Source: CAVXDY01 sp963721335 (GTDB taxonomy: Bacteria; Actinomycetota; Thermoleophilia; Miltoncostaeales; Miltoncostaeaceae). Taken from it: a DNA stretch of 64,000 nucleotides. Both the position numbers and the translations under genes were made by a program. Location: positions 124,001-188,000 of the forward strand of contig CAVRIV010000001.1 of NCBI GenBank assembly GCA_963721335.1, given 5' to 3'. Below the pieces are notes generated by a model, which saw nothing but the letters and a program-made list of their open reading frames with translations, was not told where the DNA came from and searched no databases. Shown piece after piece: positions 51,848 to 61,198 of this stretch (positions within the stretch are counted from its first letter, which is position 1; every line of letters starts with the position of its first letter).

Positions 51848-52914
51848 GGGCTCGCGGGGCGGTCGCGTGCGCCGTGGGGCTGGCGGTGGGCCTGGGCGTC
51901 GCGGGACCGGCGGGGGCGGCGACGCGCACGATCACCCTCGACGGATGGTTCGACCACGCCGCGGCCTTCTCGGGGGCCAGCCTGGTCGTCAGCGAGGCCG
52001 CCACCGTGCACGTGGACCCGCGCCGGATCGCCGGGTCGCCGCCGGGCGCGGCGCCGTTCGACTACTACCGCGCGGAGACCTCGCGGGTGCGGCTGAACGC
52101 GGCGCGAACCCGCTTCGCGGGGACGCTCGAGACGCCGGTCTCGGTGCGCACCAGCATCGCCGCCATGGGGTCGGGGATCCTCGCCCCCGGAGGGGCGGGC
52201 AGCTTCGTGGCCGCGCCGAGCAGCCGCCGGGCGGCCACGCCGGTGATCTGGTGCTGCGACCCCGAGGGCGTCGAGACCGTGGTCGAGAGCGACGGCCGCG
52301 CCGGCGCGCCCGTCACGCTGGCCGCCACCGTGGACGGCGGCCGCGTGCGGTTCCTGCAGGCGCGGGCCGACGGGGGCGCCGTCCTGGTGGGGGTCGACCC
52401 CGTCGGCCTGGGGGAGCGGCGGACCGCCGTCGACGTGCCGGTGCGCACCGGCGCCGGGCTGGCCGCCCTGGCGCCGGGGCTCCTCGCGTGGGTCAACCCG
52501 GCGGCGCCGGCCGTGCTCGCCCGGGCGCCGGCGGGCGACGCCGGGCTGGGCGGAGTGGCCGTCACGGCCCTCCCGGGTCCGGCCGTGCGGGTGTGGGCGT
52601 CCCGGGGGCTCGTCGTGGTCGCCGCGCGGGTGGGCGCCGGCGTGCGCCTGATCCGGGTGGACGTCGCGACGGGCGCCGCCCGCGGCGTGTGGAGCGGCGC
52701 CCGCGTGCCGCGCGTCTCGGTGGGCGGCGGCGCCGTGGCGGTGGGCGACGGCCGGCGGGTGCTGGCCTCCCGCTCCGGGGTCCTGCGGCCCGTGGGCCGC
52801 GGGCGGGGGCCGCTGGCCGCGGTGGCCGTGGACGGCCGCCGCGTGGCCCTGCTCGAGCGCGTCCGCGCGCGGGGGGCCCGCGTGACGGTCGCCCGCCTGA
52901 GGCCGGTGCCGTGA
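51844..52914 (+). CDS. Secreted hypothetical protein (356 aa)
   Basis: GTG at 51844 with a basic start and signal segment GAVACAVGLAVGLGVAGPAGAA, cut after AGA-A. The mature protein is beta-rich: TITLDGWFDHAAAFSGASLVV, a pair of adjacent cysteines in PVIWCCDPEGVETVV, and a propeller-like run of short strands (GRVRFLQARADGGAVLVG, GVRLIRVDVATGAARGVW, GRRVALLERVRARG). It may be a beta-propeller or a pilin-like surface protein. No family is recognised. Overlaps both neighbours, so it belongs to the glycan unit. Confidence 0.6.
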   Translation: MRARGAVACAVGLAVGLGVAGPAGAATRTITLDGWFDHAAAFSGASLVVSEAATVHVDPRRIAGSPPGAAPFDYYRAETSRVRLNAARTRFAGTLETPVSVRTSIAAMGSGILAPGGAGSFVAAPSSRRAATPVIWCCDPEGVETVVESDGRAGAPVTLAATVDGGRVRFLQARADGGAVLVGVDPVGLGERRTAVDVPVRTGAGLAALAPGLLAWVNPAAPAVLARAPAGDAGLGGVAVTALPGPAVRVWASRGLVVVAARVGAGVRLIRVDVATGAARGVWSGARVPRVSVGGGAVAVGDGRRVLASRSGVLRPVGRGRGPLAAVAVDGRRVALLERVRARGARVTVARLRPVP

Positions 52915-54030
52915 GGCTGCTCGCCGCCGCGCTCGTCGCGCTCGCGGTGATGGCGGGTACCGCCGCCGCCGCGCCGATCGCCTCGCTGCAGGACGACGCC
53001 CTGGTCAACGTGCGGGGACCGGCCCTCCAGGCACGGCTCGACGCGCTGGCCGCCACCGGGACCCGGGTGACCCGGGTCAACGTGCTGTGGCGGGAGGTGG
53101 CCCCGACGCGGCCGGCCGACGCGCGGAACCCGGCCGATCCCGCCTACGACTGGAGCCGCTACGACGAGATCGTGCGCGGCCTGTCGGCGCGCGGGATCTC
53201 GGTCATCCTCGACTTCTACCTCACGCCGGCGTGGGCCTCGCGGAGCGGCGGGCGCAGCGCCGCCCCGCGGGCGGCCGACGGGGCACGCTTCGCCGGCGCC
53301 ATCGCGCGGCGCTACTCGGGCGCCTTCCCGGACGCGACCGGCGCGCTCCTGCCGGAGGTGCGCCACCTCGAGGTCTGGAACGAGCCCAACCTCCCCGGGT
53401 TCTGGGCCCCGCAGTGCCGGCAGCGCGCGGGCCGGGCGGCGCTGGTGTCGCCCGGCGCCTACGCCGCGCTGCTGGCGGCCGCCTACCGGGAGATCAAGGC
53501 CGCGAACCCGCGCTCCCAGGTCATCGGGGGCGCGGTGGGGCCCGCCGGGCGGACGCCGCGCACGTGCAGCCCCGGCGAGGGCGGCGCCGTCGGCAGCCTC
53601 GACTTCACCCGCATGGTGGCGCGCGAGGGCCCGCCCATCGACGCCTGGAGCCTGCACCTCTACCCCATCGGATCCCCGTTGAAGGCGTTCTTCGTGCCAT
53701 CGTGGAGCACGCTGCCCCAGGTCATCCGGGAGGTCGATAGGCTTCGGCCGGGCGCGCCGATCCACGTGACGGAGACGGGTTACCACACGTCGTACAACCG
53801 CTTTCACCGCTACTTCGTGAGCGAGGCGCAGCAGGCCGCCTGGCTCGATGAGACGCTCGCCGCCGCCGCCGCCCAGCCGCGCGTGGAGGTGGTGACCTGG
53901 TTCAACTTCCAGGACAACCCGCTCTGGACCGGCGGGCCTCCTGCGCGGGGACGGAACGCGCAAGGCGTCCTACGACCGCTTCGCCGCCCAGGCCCGGGCG
54001 TTCCCTCCGCCGGCGGGGTGGGGCCCGTGA
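52911..54030 (+). CDS. Secreted clan-A glycoside hydrolase (GH5/GH39-like)
   Basis: A signal peptide (LLAAALVALAVMAGTAAAAP) leads to a TIM-barrel hydrolase of about 370 residues. RVTRVNVLWREVAPTRP, YDEIVRGLSARGISVILDF and LEVWNEPNLPGFWAP (acid/base Glu in NEP) come first. DAWSLHLYPIG and PIHVTETGYHTSY (nucleophile Glu) follow: the two catalytic glutamates at strands 4 and 7 define clan GH-A. One extra base near 53940 shifts the last 30 residues. It may trim or release the glycan made by the locus. Subfamily and substrate cannot be decided. Confidence 0.85.
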
Positions 54031-54792
54031 GCGAGGCCGGCGAGGAGCGCCTGGACCAGGTGCAGGCCTACTACGACCGCCTGGCGCCGCGCCTGGTGGC
54101 CGTGGAGAGCCGCAACTGGCACCTCCAGAGCCGGATGTCGCTCGTCCTGGAGACCATCGACCGGTACGCCGTTCCGCAGGGCCGCGTTCTGGACGTGGGG
54201 TGCGGCACGGGGTTCCTGCTCGAGCGCCTCGCCGAGCGCGGGTTCTCCGGCACCGGCATCGACCTCTCGCCGGAGTCGGTGGAGCACGCGCGCAGGCGGC
54301 TGGGGGAGATCGGGGCCTCCGAGCGGCTCGACGCCCAGGTGGGGAGCGCGTACGAGCCGCCCGCGGGGCCCTACGACCTGATCGCGCTCACCGACGTGCT
54401 CGAGCACCTGGAGAGCCCGCGCGCCTGCCTCGCCGCCCTGCGCGGCGCAGCTCGCCCCCGGCGGCCTCCTGGTGATCTCGACGCCCAACCGGCGCAGCCT
54501 CTCCGGGGCGCGGCGCTGGCTGGCCGAGGCCGGCATGCCGGGCATCCGGCTCAACCTGGCACCGGTCGACAACTGGCAGACCTGGACGGACCTCGAGAGC
54601 CACGCGGCATCGGCCGGCCTGGTCCCGGTGTCGCGGCGGGGCATCTTCTTCCGCCCGGGCGGTCGCATCGGCTCGCAGATCGGGCGGCTGTACCGCTTCT
54701 CGGGCCCGCGCCGGGCGGAGCTCGCGCTGTCGCGGACGCCCCTGGGCCGCTTCGGCTTCTACATCTGCCTGGGGTTCCGGGCCATCGCGTGA
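54027..54792 (+). CDS. SAM-dependent methyltransferase (UbiG-like)
   Basis: About 255 residues with one frame change near 54450. Motif I is RVLDVGCGTGFLLERLAERG, then GTGIDLSPESVEHARRRLGE, YDLIALTDVLEHLESPRACL and GGLLVISTPNRRSLSGAR. The C-terminal part ends in a hydrophobic and basic region (GRLYRFSGPRRAEL, GFYICLGFRAIA), suggesting binding to a membrane lipid or lipid-linked sugar. GTG at 54027 overlaps the hydrolase stop. Confidence 0.88.
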
Positions 54793-54808
54793 CCGGCCGG
54801 GGGGCCCG

Positions 54809-55848
54809 GTGAGCGACCGGGCGCGCCACGCCGGGGTGATCGTCGCGATGGCCGCGCTGTTCGTGCTCGCGCTCGGCATCTTCGTCCTGCCGTTCGCGTT
54901 CCCGACGCCGCCGCCGATCGTCAGCCGCTTCCAGGCCACCCTGCTCTTCAGCCCGAACGACGACGGGCGGCGCGACGACGCGCGGGTGAACATCCGCCTG
55001 CACGAGGCGAGCACCCTGTCCGTCGAGATCCAGCGCGACGGCACGCGCGTGAAGCTGCTGCTGCCGGAGGCCCCGCGGCCCCGCGGCTTCTCCAGCACCG
55101 AGTGGGACGGGGCCGGCGACGACGGGCGGGCGCTGCCCGACGGGACCTACGCCATCAAGCTGCGCGCGCGGGCGGGCGACAAGCAGTTCAACACGACCCG
55201 CAACATCGTCATCGACACCGTCCCTCCCGAGCCGAGGTCGCTGACCGTGGAGTCGGCCACGCTGGCGGGCCGAGGACCGGGCGAGTGCCGGCTCGTCTTC
55301 ACCGCCGCAGACCCGGGGTCGCTGGTGCTGGAGGCGCTGCGCCCGGGCGAGACGACGAGCCTGCGGCGGCTGGGCCGGCGGCCGGTGCGCGCGAAGGGCG
55401 TCGTGCGCTGGTCGTGGGACGGCCACACCGCGGCCGGCCGCCCCGTGCACGCCGGGGCCCTACGTCCTGCGGGCGTCCTTCTCGGACGCCGCCCGCAACG
55501 TGAACGTCCGCGAGCGCACCTGCTGGGTCGGGTACCTCGCGGGCCGCGCGATCCCCACCCACCCCGCGCCCCGCCAGACCGGTCGGGGTGGCCCTGCGGA
55601 CCAGCGGCGGGGACCCCCTGCCCGACTCCACGCCGGTGACCCTCACCCTGCGCCGCCGGACGGGGGTGCCCGGCGTGAGCGGGGCCGATCCGCTGGGGCC
55701 GCAGGTGGGCGTGGGCGCCCGCGGACCGCTGGGGAGCGTCCGGGTGCGCATCCCGGCCGGGATCAACCCGGCCGCGCTCTGGCTGGTGGCGCGGGCCACC
55801 GGCCGGCAGGCGGGCACCGCCCTGATCCGCCTGGGGGACCAGCCGTGA
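54809..55848 (+). CDS. Membrane-anchored protein with FlgD-type Ig-like repeats (frameshifted)
   Basis: GTG at 54809, an N-terminal hydrophobic segment (GVIVAMAALFVLALGIFVLPF), then TLLFSPNDDGRRDDARVNIRL, the SPNxDGxxD calcium-like loop at the start of many surface Ig-like repeats. STEWDGAGDDGRALPDGTYA resembles FlgD Ig-like domains, and a second such domain contains VVRWSWDGHTAAGRPV. The last third, in other frames, reads RTSGGDPLPDSTPVTLTLRRR and RIPAGINPAALWLVARA. Breaks near 55460 and 55590. It is probably a surface adhesin-like or structural protein. Cotranscribed with the polymerase that follows (GTGA overlap). Confidence 0.65.
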
Positions 55849-57395
55849 TCGAGGCCGCCCGCGAGGTCGCCGCGGTGGCCGCCGCCGCCGGGGTCGTGGG
55901 ACTGCTGGCACCCCTGCCCGCGCTGCGCTCGGAGGCGCAGCGCGCGGCCGCCCTGGCGGTGATGCTCGTGTCGTGGGGGATCCTGCTGGCGAGCCTGGTG
56001 CCCGAGGACGACGCCCGCGCCGGGCTCGACCGGGTCGACTCGCCGGCGGCCGCCGGCGCGGCCGCGGCGCTCGTGATCGCGGCGCTCGTGATCGCCGTGA
56101 TCGCCGTACGCGTCATCCTCGCCCGGCCCACGGTCTGGTTCGTGCTGCTGGGCATCGCGCTGCCGATCCGCGTCCCGGTGTCCCTCGGCAGCCAGGAGGG
56201 CAACCTGCTGGTGCCCCTCTACGCCGTGGTGCTGCTGGGCCTGGCGGCCTGGATCTGGGGGCGCGTCCGCGGGCGCATCGCCGCGCCCGCGCCGGAGGGC
56301 CCCGCGGCGGTCGCCGGACCGCTGGCCGCCTTCGTGGCCTTCCTCCTGGTGTCCACCCTCTGGAGCACCGACCCGGACCAGGCGGCGGTGAAGGCGGTGT
56401 TCTTCTACCTGCCCTTCACGCTGCTCTACCTACTGGCGCTGGCGTGGTGGCCGCGCGGGCGCGGGCTCGCCGCCCTGGCGATCACCACGATCGCCGGGGG
56501 CGTCATCGCCGCCGGAGTCGCCCTCTTCCAGTACGCCACCCGCGAGATCTGGTGGAACGAGACGCTCCAGCAGGCGAACGTCTACAGCCGCTTCTTCCGG
56601 GTGAACGGCATCTTCTTCGACCCCAACATCCTGGGCCGCTACCTGGCCCTCGCCATCCTGGCGGCCCTGGCGCTCGCCTGGGTGCGCCGCCGCCCGCTGG
56701 AGCTGTGGATCCTCGCGCTCGCCGTGCCGGTGATGGCCGCGGGCATGGTCGTGACCTTCTCGCGCTCGAGCACGCTGATGCTGATGCTCGGGCTGCTGCT
56801 GCTGGCGGTCCGCGCCGTGGGGCCGGTGAAGGCGCTGGCCGCCGCCGCGGCCCTCCTCATCGTGCTGGGCGGCGCGGCGGCGGCGACGAGCGGCAACATC
56901 CGCCACGCGGCCACCAGCGGCAACCGGCTGGAGCGGGTCAGCGAGGGCCGCTTCGACCTGGTGCGCGGGGGGCTCACGATCTGGCGCGCGGACCCGGTCG
57001 CCGGCGCCGGCCTCGGAGCGTTCGAGCAGCGCTTCGAGGAGACCCTGACCCCGGTGGAGCAGCGCCGGGTGCGCGTGGTCATCTCCCACAACGCGCCGGT
57101 CACGGTGCTGAGCGAGACCGGCGTGATCGGCTTCGCCCTCTTCCTGATCCTGGTCTGCGGCACGGGCTGGGCGGCCGTCCGCGGGTCGTCGCGGGAGGGC
57201 GACATCGGGTGGGCGCGGTGGACTCTGGGCGCGATGCTCGCGGGGCTCCTCGTTCACAGCCTGCTCTACGCCGCGCTGTTCGAGGACCCGTTCACCTGGG
57301 TCATCGCGGCCGCGGCCGTGGCCCTGGCCGGCGCACGCCCGGCGCTGGTCGAGGCGCCTCGTCCCACCGCTCCCCAGCCGGTGCCGGTACCGTGA
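55845..57395 (+). CDS. O-antigen ligase/polymerase-like membrane protein
   Basis: A 516-residue intact protein with 11-12 hydrophobic segments. The Wzy_C/WaaL pattern is in the large periplasmic loop: VYSRFFRVNGIFFDPNILGR, then the C-terminal domain SGNRLERVSEGRFDLVRGG, ADPVAGAGLGAFEQRFEETL and VVISHNAPVTVLSETGVIGFA. The H-N residues before the final helices are conserved in this family. It would polymerise repeat units or ligate them to a carrier at the outer membrane face. A related protein occurs two genes on. Confidence 0.85.
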   Translation: MIEAAREVAAVAAAAGVVGLLAPLPALRSEAQRAAALAVMLVSWGILLASLVPEDDARAGLDRVDSPAAAGAAAALVIAALVIAVIAVRVILARPTVWFVLLGIALPIRVPVSLGSQEGNLLVPLYAVVLLGLAAWIWGRVRGRIAAPAPEGPAAVAGPLAAFVAFLLVSTLWSTDPDQAAVKAVFFYLPFTLLYLLALAWWPRGRGLAALAITTIAGGVIAAGVALFQYATREIWWNETLQQANVYSRFFRVNGIFFDPNILGRYLALAILAALALAWVRRRPLELWILALAVPVMAAGMVVTFSRSSTLMLMLGLLLLAVRAVGPVKALAAAAALLIVLGGAAAATSGNIRHAATSGNRLERVSEGRFDLVRGGLTIWRADPVAGAGLGAFEQRFEETLTPVEQRRVRVVISHNAPVTVLSETGVIGFALFLILVCGTGWAAVRGSSREGDIGWARWTLGAMLAGLLVHSLLYAALFEDPFTWVIAAAAVALAGARPALVEAPRPTAPQPVPVP

Positions 57396-58489
57396 CGGCC
57401 TCCGCCCCGCGGGTGCTGTGCCTCAGCAACATGTGGCCCGGCGCCGACGACCCCGACTACGGCTCGTTCGTCGCGGACATGTGCGACGCGCTGCGCGCCC
57501 GCGGCCTCCCCGTCGAGACCGTGGTGATCGACCGGCGCGCCGGCGGGCCGGTGCGCACGCCGGCCAAGTACGGGGGCCTGGCGGCCCGCGCCGCCCGCGC
57601 CGCCCGGCGGGCCGACGTGATCTACGCGCACTACCTCTTCCCCACGGGCGCCGTCGCCATGGCCGCCGCGGCGGGCGCGGGGGGCATCCCCTACGTGCTC
57701 ACGGCCCACGGCCAGGACGTGCGCAACCTGGAGCGGCCCGCGCTGCGGCGGGCCACCGCCCCCGCGCTCGCCCGCGCCGCCGGGCTGATCGCGGTGAGCC
57801 ACCACCTCGCCGAGGCCCTGCGCGCGACCGGCGTGCCGCTGCCGCCGGTCCACGTGATCGACATGGGCGTCGACATGGATCGCTTCGTCCCGGCCGACCG
57901 GGGTCAGGCGCGCGCCCGCCTGGGGCTGCCGCCCGCCGGACCGCTGGTGCTGGCGGTGGGCGGCCTGACGGAGCGCAAGAACCCCCTCGGCCTGCTTCAG
58001 GCGTTCGCGCGGGTGCGGGCGCGCCGCCCCGGAGCGCGGCTGGCGCTGGTGGGCGACGGCCCGCTGGCCGCCGCGGTCGATGCCGGGGTGCGGCGCCTGG
58101 GGCTCGAGGGGGCGGTGACCCGCCCCGGCGCCGTGGCCCATCGCGAGGTCCCGGACTGGATCGCCGCGTGCGACCTCTTGGCCATCGTCAGCCGGGTGGA
58201 GCCCCTCGGCGTCGCGGCCCTCGAGGCCCTGGCCGGCGGCCGGCCGGTGGTGGCGACCCGCGTCGGCGGGGCCCGGGAGGTGGTGCCGGATCCCGGGGCC
58301 GGCCGGCTGGTCGATCCGCTCGACCCGGCGGCGATCGCGTCGGCCATGCTCGCCGTGCTCGACGAGCCGCCTCCGCCCGAGGCCTGCCGGGACGCCGCCG
58401 GGGCCCACGCGCTGACGCGGCAGGCCGGCCGGGTGGCCGAGGTGCTCGAGGACGCCGTGGCCGCGAGCCGGGAGGGTGCCGCGGAATAG
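57392..58489 (+). CDS. Glycosyltransferase, GT4 family
   Basis: A 365-residue intact GT-B enzyme. VLCLSNMWPGADDPDYGSFV at the N-terminus is typical of exopolysaccharide GT4s, followed by DVIYAHYLFPTG, YVLTAHGQDVRNLE, LIAVSHHLAEAL and VIDMGVDMDRFVPAD. The C-terminal domain has LAVGGLTERKNPLGLLQAF, LALVGDGPL and the donor motif EPLGVAALEALAGGRPVVATR (E-x7-E). GTG overlaps the polymerase stop. The sugar is unknown. Confidence 0.93.
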   Translation: MTASAPRVLCLSNMWPGADDPDYGSFVADMCDALRARGLPVETVVIDRRAGGPVRTPAKYGGLAARAARAARRADVIYAHYLFPTGAVAMAAAAGAGGIPYVLTAHGQDVRNLERPALRRATAPALARAAGLIAVSHHLAEALRATGVPLPPVHVIDMGVDMDRFVPADRGQARARLGLPPAGPLVLAVGGLTERKNPLGLLQAFARVRARRPGARLALVGDGPLAAAVDAGVRRLGLEGAVTRPGAVAHREVPDWIAACDLLAIVSRVEPLGVAALEALAGGRPVVATRVGGAREVVPDPGAGRLVDPLDPAAIASAMLAVLDEPPPPEACRDAAGAHALTRQAGRVAEVLEDAVAASREGAAE

Positions 58490-58512
58490 GGGGCGGGCCG
58501 CGGCCCCTGCGC

Positions 58513-58518
58513 TACGCT
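58513..58518 (+). promoter_or_regulatory. -10 box of the second polymerase gene
   Basis: TACGCT lies nine bases before the ATG at 58528, with no ribosome site between, again suggesting a leaderless start. The 38-bp gap is the only real break in this plus-strand gene array. Confidence 0.4.
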
Positions 58519-58527
58519 GCGCGGCCG

Positions 58528-60016
58528 ATGGCGACCTCCGAGGCCCCCGCGGCGGCCACCCCTCCGGCGGCCCCCCGCCCCCTGCGGCCGGCCGCGATCG
58601 CGGTGGCGATCGGCGCGACCGCGGCGGGGGCGCTCGCGGTGTGGCAGCCGCTGCTGGGCCTCGGCGCGGCCCTGGTCGTGCTGCTCGCGACGCTGCTGCG
58701 CGGCGTGCCCGTGCGGCGCCTGGCGCCCCTGCTGGTGGTGCTGACCGCGCTCGCGGCGATCGCCGGCCCGAACCTGGCCGCGCCGCCGGCGCCCGGGGTG
58801 TTCCTGTTCCGGATCCTGATCGTCCTGCTGGGCCTCGGGCTCGTGGGCTACCTGCTGATGGACGGAGGGCTCGCCCTGCCGGCCGGGTCTGCCGCGCCCC
58901 GCCGGGATCCTGGGCGTCTGGTTCCTGTGGTCGGTGCTCTCGCTGGGCTGGGCCGACGACGAGCTCGCGGCCCTGCGCTGGACCAGCTTCATGGCGATGA
59001 TGATCGGCCTCGCGATCGCGATCGCGATCATCTGCCGCGATCGCCGCCGGGCCAAGATCCTGCTCTGGTCGCTCCTCGGCGCCTTCGTCCTCGCGTGCCT
59101 GATCGCGCTCGCCGAGGTGGCCACCGGCTACCACCTGCCCACCTTCCGGCAGGGGCGCGAGGGCCGGACCGGCCTGATCGGGGTGGGCTCGCTGTTCGGC
59201 AACCAGAACAACTTCGCGGTGTTCCTGAGCCTGGCGCTGCCGTACCTGGCGGTGCTCCCGGTGGTGTACCGCGACGTGCGGCTGCGCATGGTCGGCATCG
59301 CGGGCGCGGGCGCGGCGCTCCTCCTGATCCTGGCGACGGGCAGCAAGTCGGGGCTGCTCGCGGCGGGGCTCGTGATCCTGGGGCTGCTGCTGCTGGTGGG
59401 GACGGACCGCCGCGAGCGCGGCCGCCTGATCGTGGCCGGGGCCATCGCGGCGCTGGCCGTGGCGCTGGTGTTCACCGCCATCGGCGGCGGGGGGCCGGTG
59501 AAGCTCGACGAGCGCACGGTGACCAAGCTGGACTTCGGCCTGCTGGCGGACCAGCTCCAGACCCAGGAGGGATCGGGCGGCGTGCGGGCGTCGCTGCTGG
59601 ACGACGGCCTGCACCTGGTGGCCGACACCAACGGCCTGGGCGTGGGCGCCGGCAACGCCGAGTCGCACGTGCGGAGCCTGGCGAACTTCCCCGGCGTGGC
59701 GAACCTGCACGACTGGTGGCTCGAGGTGCTGGTGAACGGCGGGGTGGTGGGCTTCGCGCTCTACCTGCTGTTCTACCTCACGCTCCTGCGGCGCCAGACG
59801 CGCGCCGCCCGGCGATCGTCGGACCCCCTGGTGCGCTACATGTGCCTGGCGGGCACGCTCGCGCTGGTGGGGTGGATCATCGGGAGCATCGGCCCCTCGA
59901 CGGCGATCCACTTCGCGCCGATGTGGATCGTCTTCGGCCTCGGGATGGGCGCGCTGGTGCTCGCGCGCCGCGAGGCGCAGGCCCCAGGCGAGGGGGGGCC
60001 GCCATCCGGGTCCTGA
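58528..60016 (+). CDS. O-antigen ligase/polymerase-like membrane protein, second copy (one frameshift)
   Basis: About 495 residues, twelve helices. The first part AIAVAIGATAAGALAVWQPLLG and two further helices is separated by one extra base near 58900. Then come RTGLIGVGSLFGNQNNFAVFL, ILATGSKSGLLAAGLVILG and the large loop with LLDDGLHLVADTNGLGVGAG followed by NLHDWWLEVLVNGGVVGFA, where H-D-W replaces the H-N of the first copy. This is the Wzy_C/WaaL family pattern. It differs clearly from the first protein, so the two may act on different steps. Ends with TGATG into the next GT4. Confidence 0.82.
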
Positions 60017-61198
60017 TGCTCAGCCACATGTACCCGAGCCCGGTCAACCGGACCGCGGGCATCTTCGTGCACGAGCAGGTGCGCGCCCTGGTGGGGCTGG
60101 GGCACGACGTGCGCGTCGTCTCCCCCACGGGCTGGGCGCCGCCCCTGCTGCCGCGCTGGCGGACCCATCGCGAGGTGCCCGCCACGGACGTCATCGACGG
60201 CGTGCCGGTCCTGTACCCGCGCAAGCTGACCCTGCCCGGGGCCCGGCTCGGGCATCGGAACGCGGACGCGATGCTCTGGGCGGTGGGAGGCCCCCTGCGA
60301 CGCGTCCACCTGAGATGGCCCTTCGACGTCGTCCACGCGCACATGCTGGTGCCCGACGGCTGGGCGGCGGCCCGGGCCGGGGCGCGGCTGGGGGTGCCCG
60401 TGGTGGCCACGGCCCACCGCGCCGACGTGCTGGACGTGCCCGCGCGCGGCCCGCGGGAGGCCCGCCGGGTCTCGGAGGCCGTCGAGGCGATCGACCAGGT
60501 CTGCGCGGTGAGCGCGATGATCGGGGCGGCCGCGGAGAGGCTCGGGACGCCGCGGCGTCCGGTCGCGGTCGTCCCCAACGGCGCCGACACGCGCACCTTC
60601 ACGCCCCGGCCGGCCGCCGAGGCGCGCGCCCGCCTGGGCCTGCCCGACGACGGCCCGATCGTCAGCTACGTCGGCAAGCTCGTGCCCCGAAAGGGCGTGG
60701 ACACGCTGGTGGAGGCGATCGGCCTGCTGGCGCAGCGTCCGCAGGGCGCGCCCCTGCTGGTGGCCGCCGGCATCGGGGAGATGCGCCCGGCGCTCGAGCG
60801 GCGGGCCGCCGAGCTCGGGATCGCCGACCGGGTCCGCTTCGTGGGCAAGATCGGCCACGACGACGTGGGCTGGTGGATGTCGGCCGGCGACCTGTTCGTG
60901 CTCCCGTCGCTCAGCGAGGGCCTCCCCACGGTCGTGTGCGAGGCCATGAACTGCGGCCGCCCCGTGGTGGCCACGGCGGTGGACGGCACCCCCGAGATCG
61001 TGCGGGACGGCGCAGACCGGCCTGCTCGTGCCGCCCTCGGACGCGCCCGCCCTGGCCGACGCGCTCGGCCGGGTGCTGGACGACCCGGACCTGGCGCGGC
61101 GGATGGGCGAGGAGGCCCTGCGCGTCGGGCGCGCGACCTACACCTGGGAGGCCAACGCGCGCCGGATGACGGAGATCTACGAGGCCGTGCGCGGGTGA
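60016..61198 (+). CDS. Glycosyltransferase, GT4 family (one frameshift)
   Basis: About 395 residues. MLSHMYPSPVNRTAGIFVHEQ, VVHAHMLVPDGWAAARAGA, VVATAHRADVLDVPARG and VAVVPNGADTRTFTPRP form the acceptor half. VSYVGKLVPRKGVDTLVEAI, RFVGKIGHDDVGWWMSAGD and SEGLPTVVCEAMNCGRPVVAT (E-x7-E) form the donor half. One extra base near 61017 shifts the last 60 residues. The ATG at 60016 overlaps the polymerase stop, but homology suggests four more residues upstream (IRVL) starting at ATC 60004, preceded by a G-rich ribosome-like site. Confidence 0.9.
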
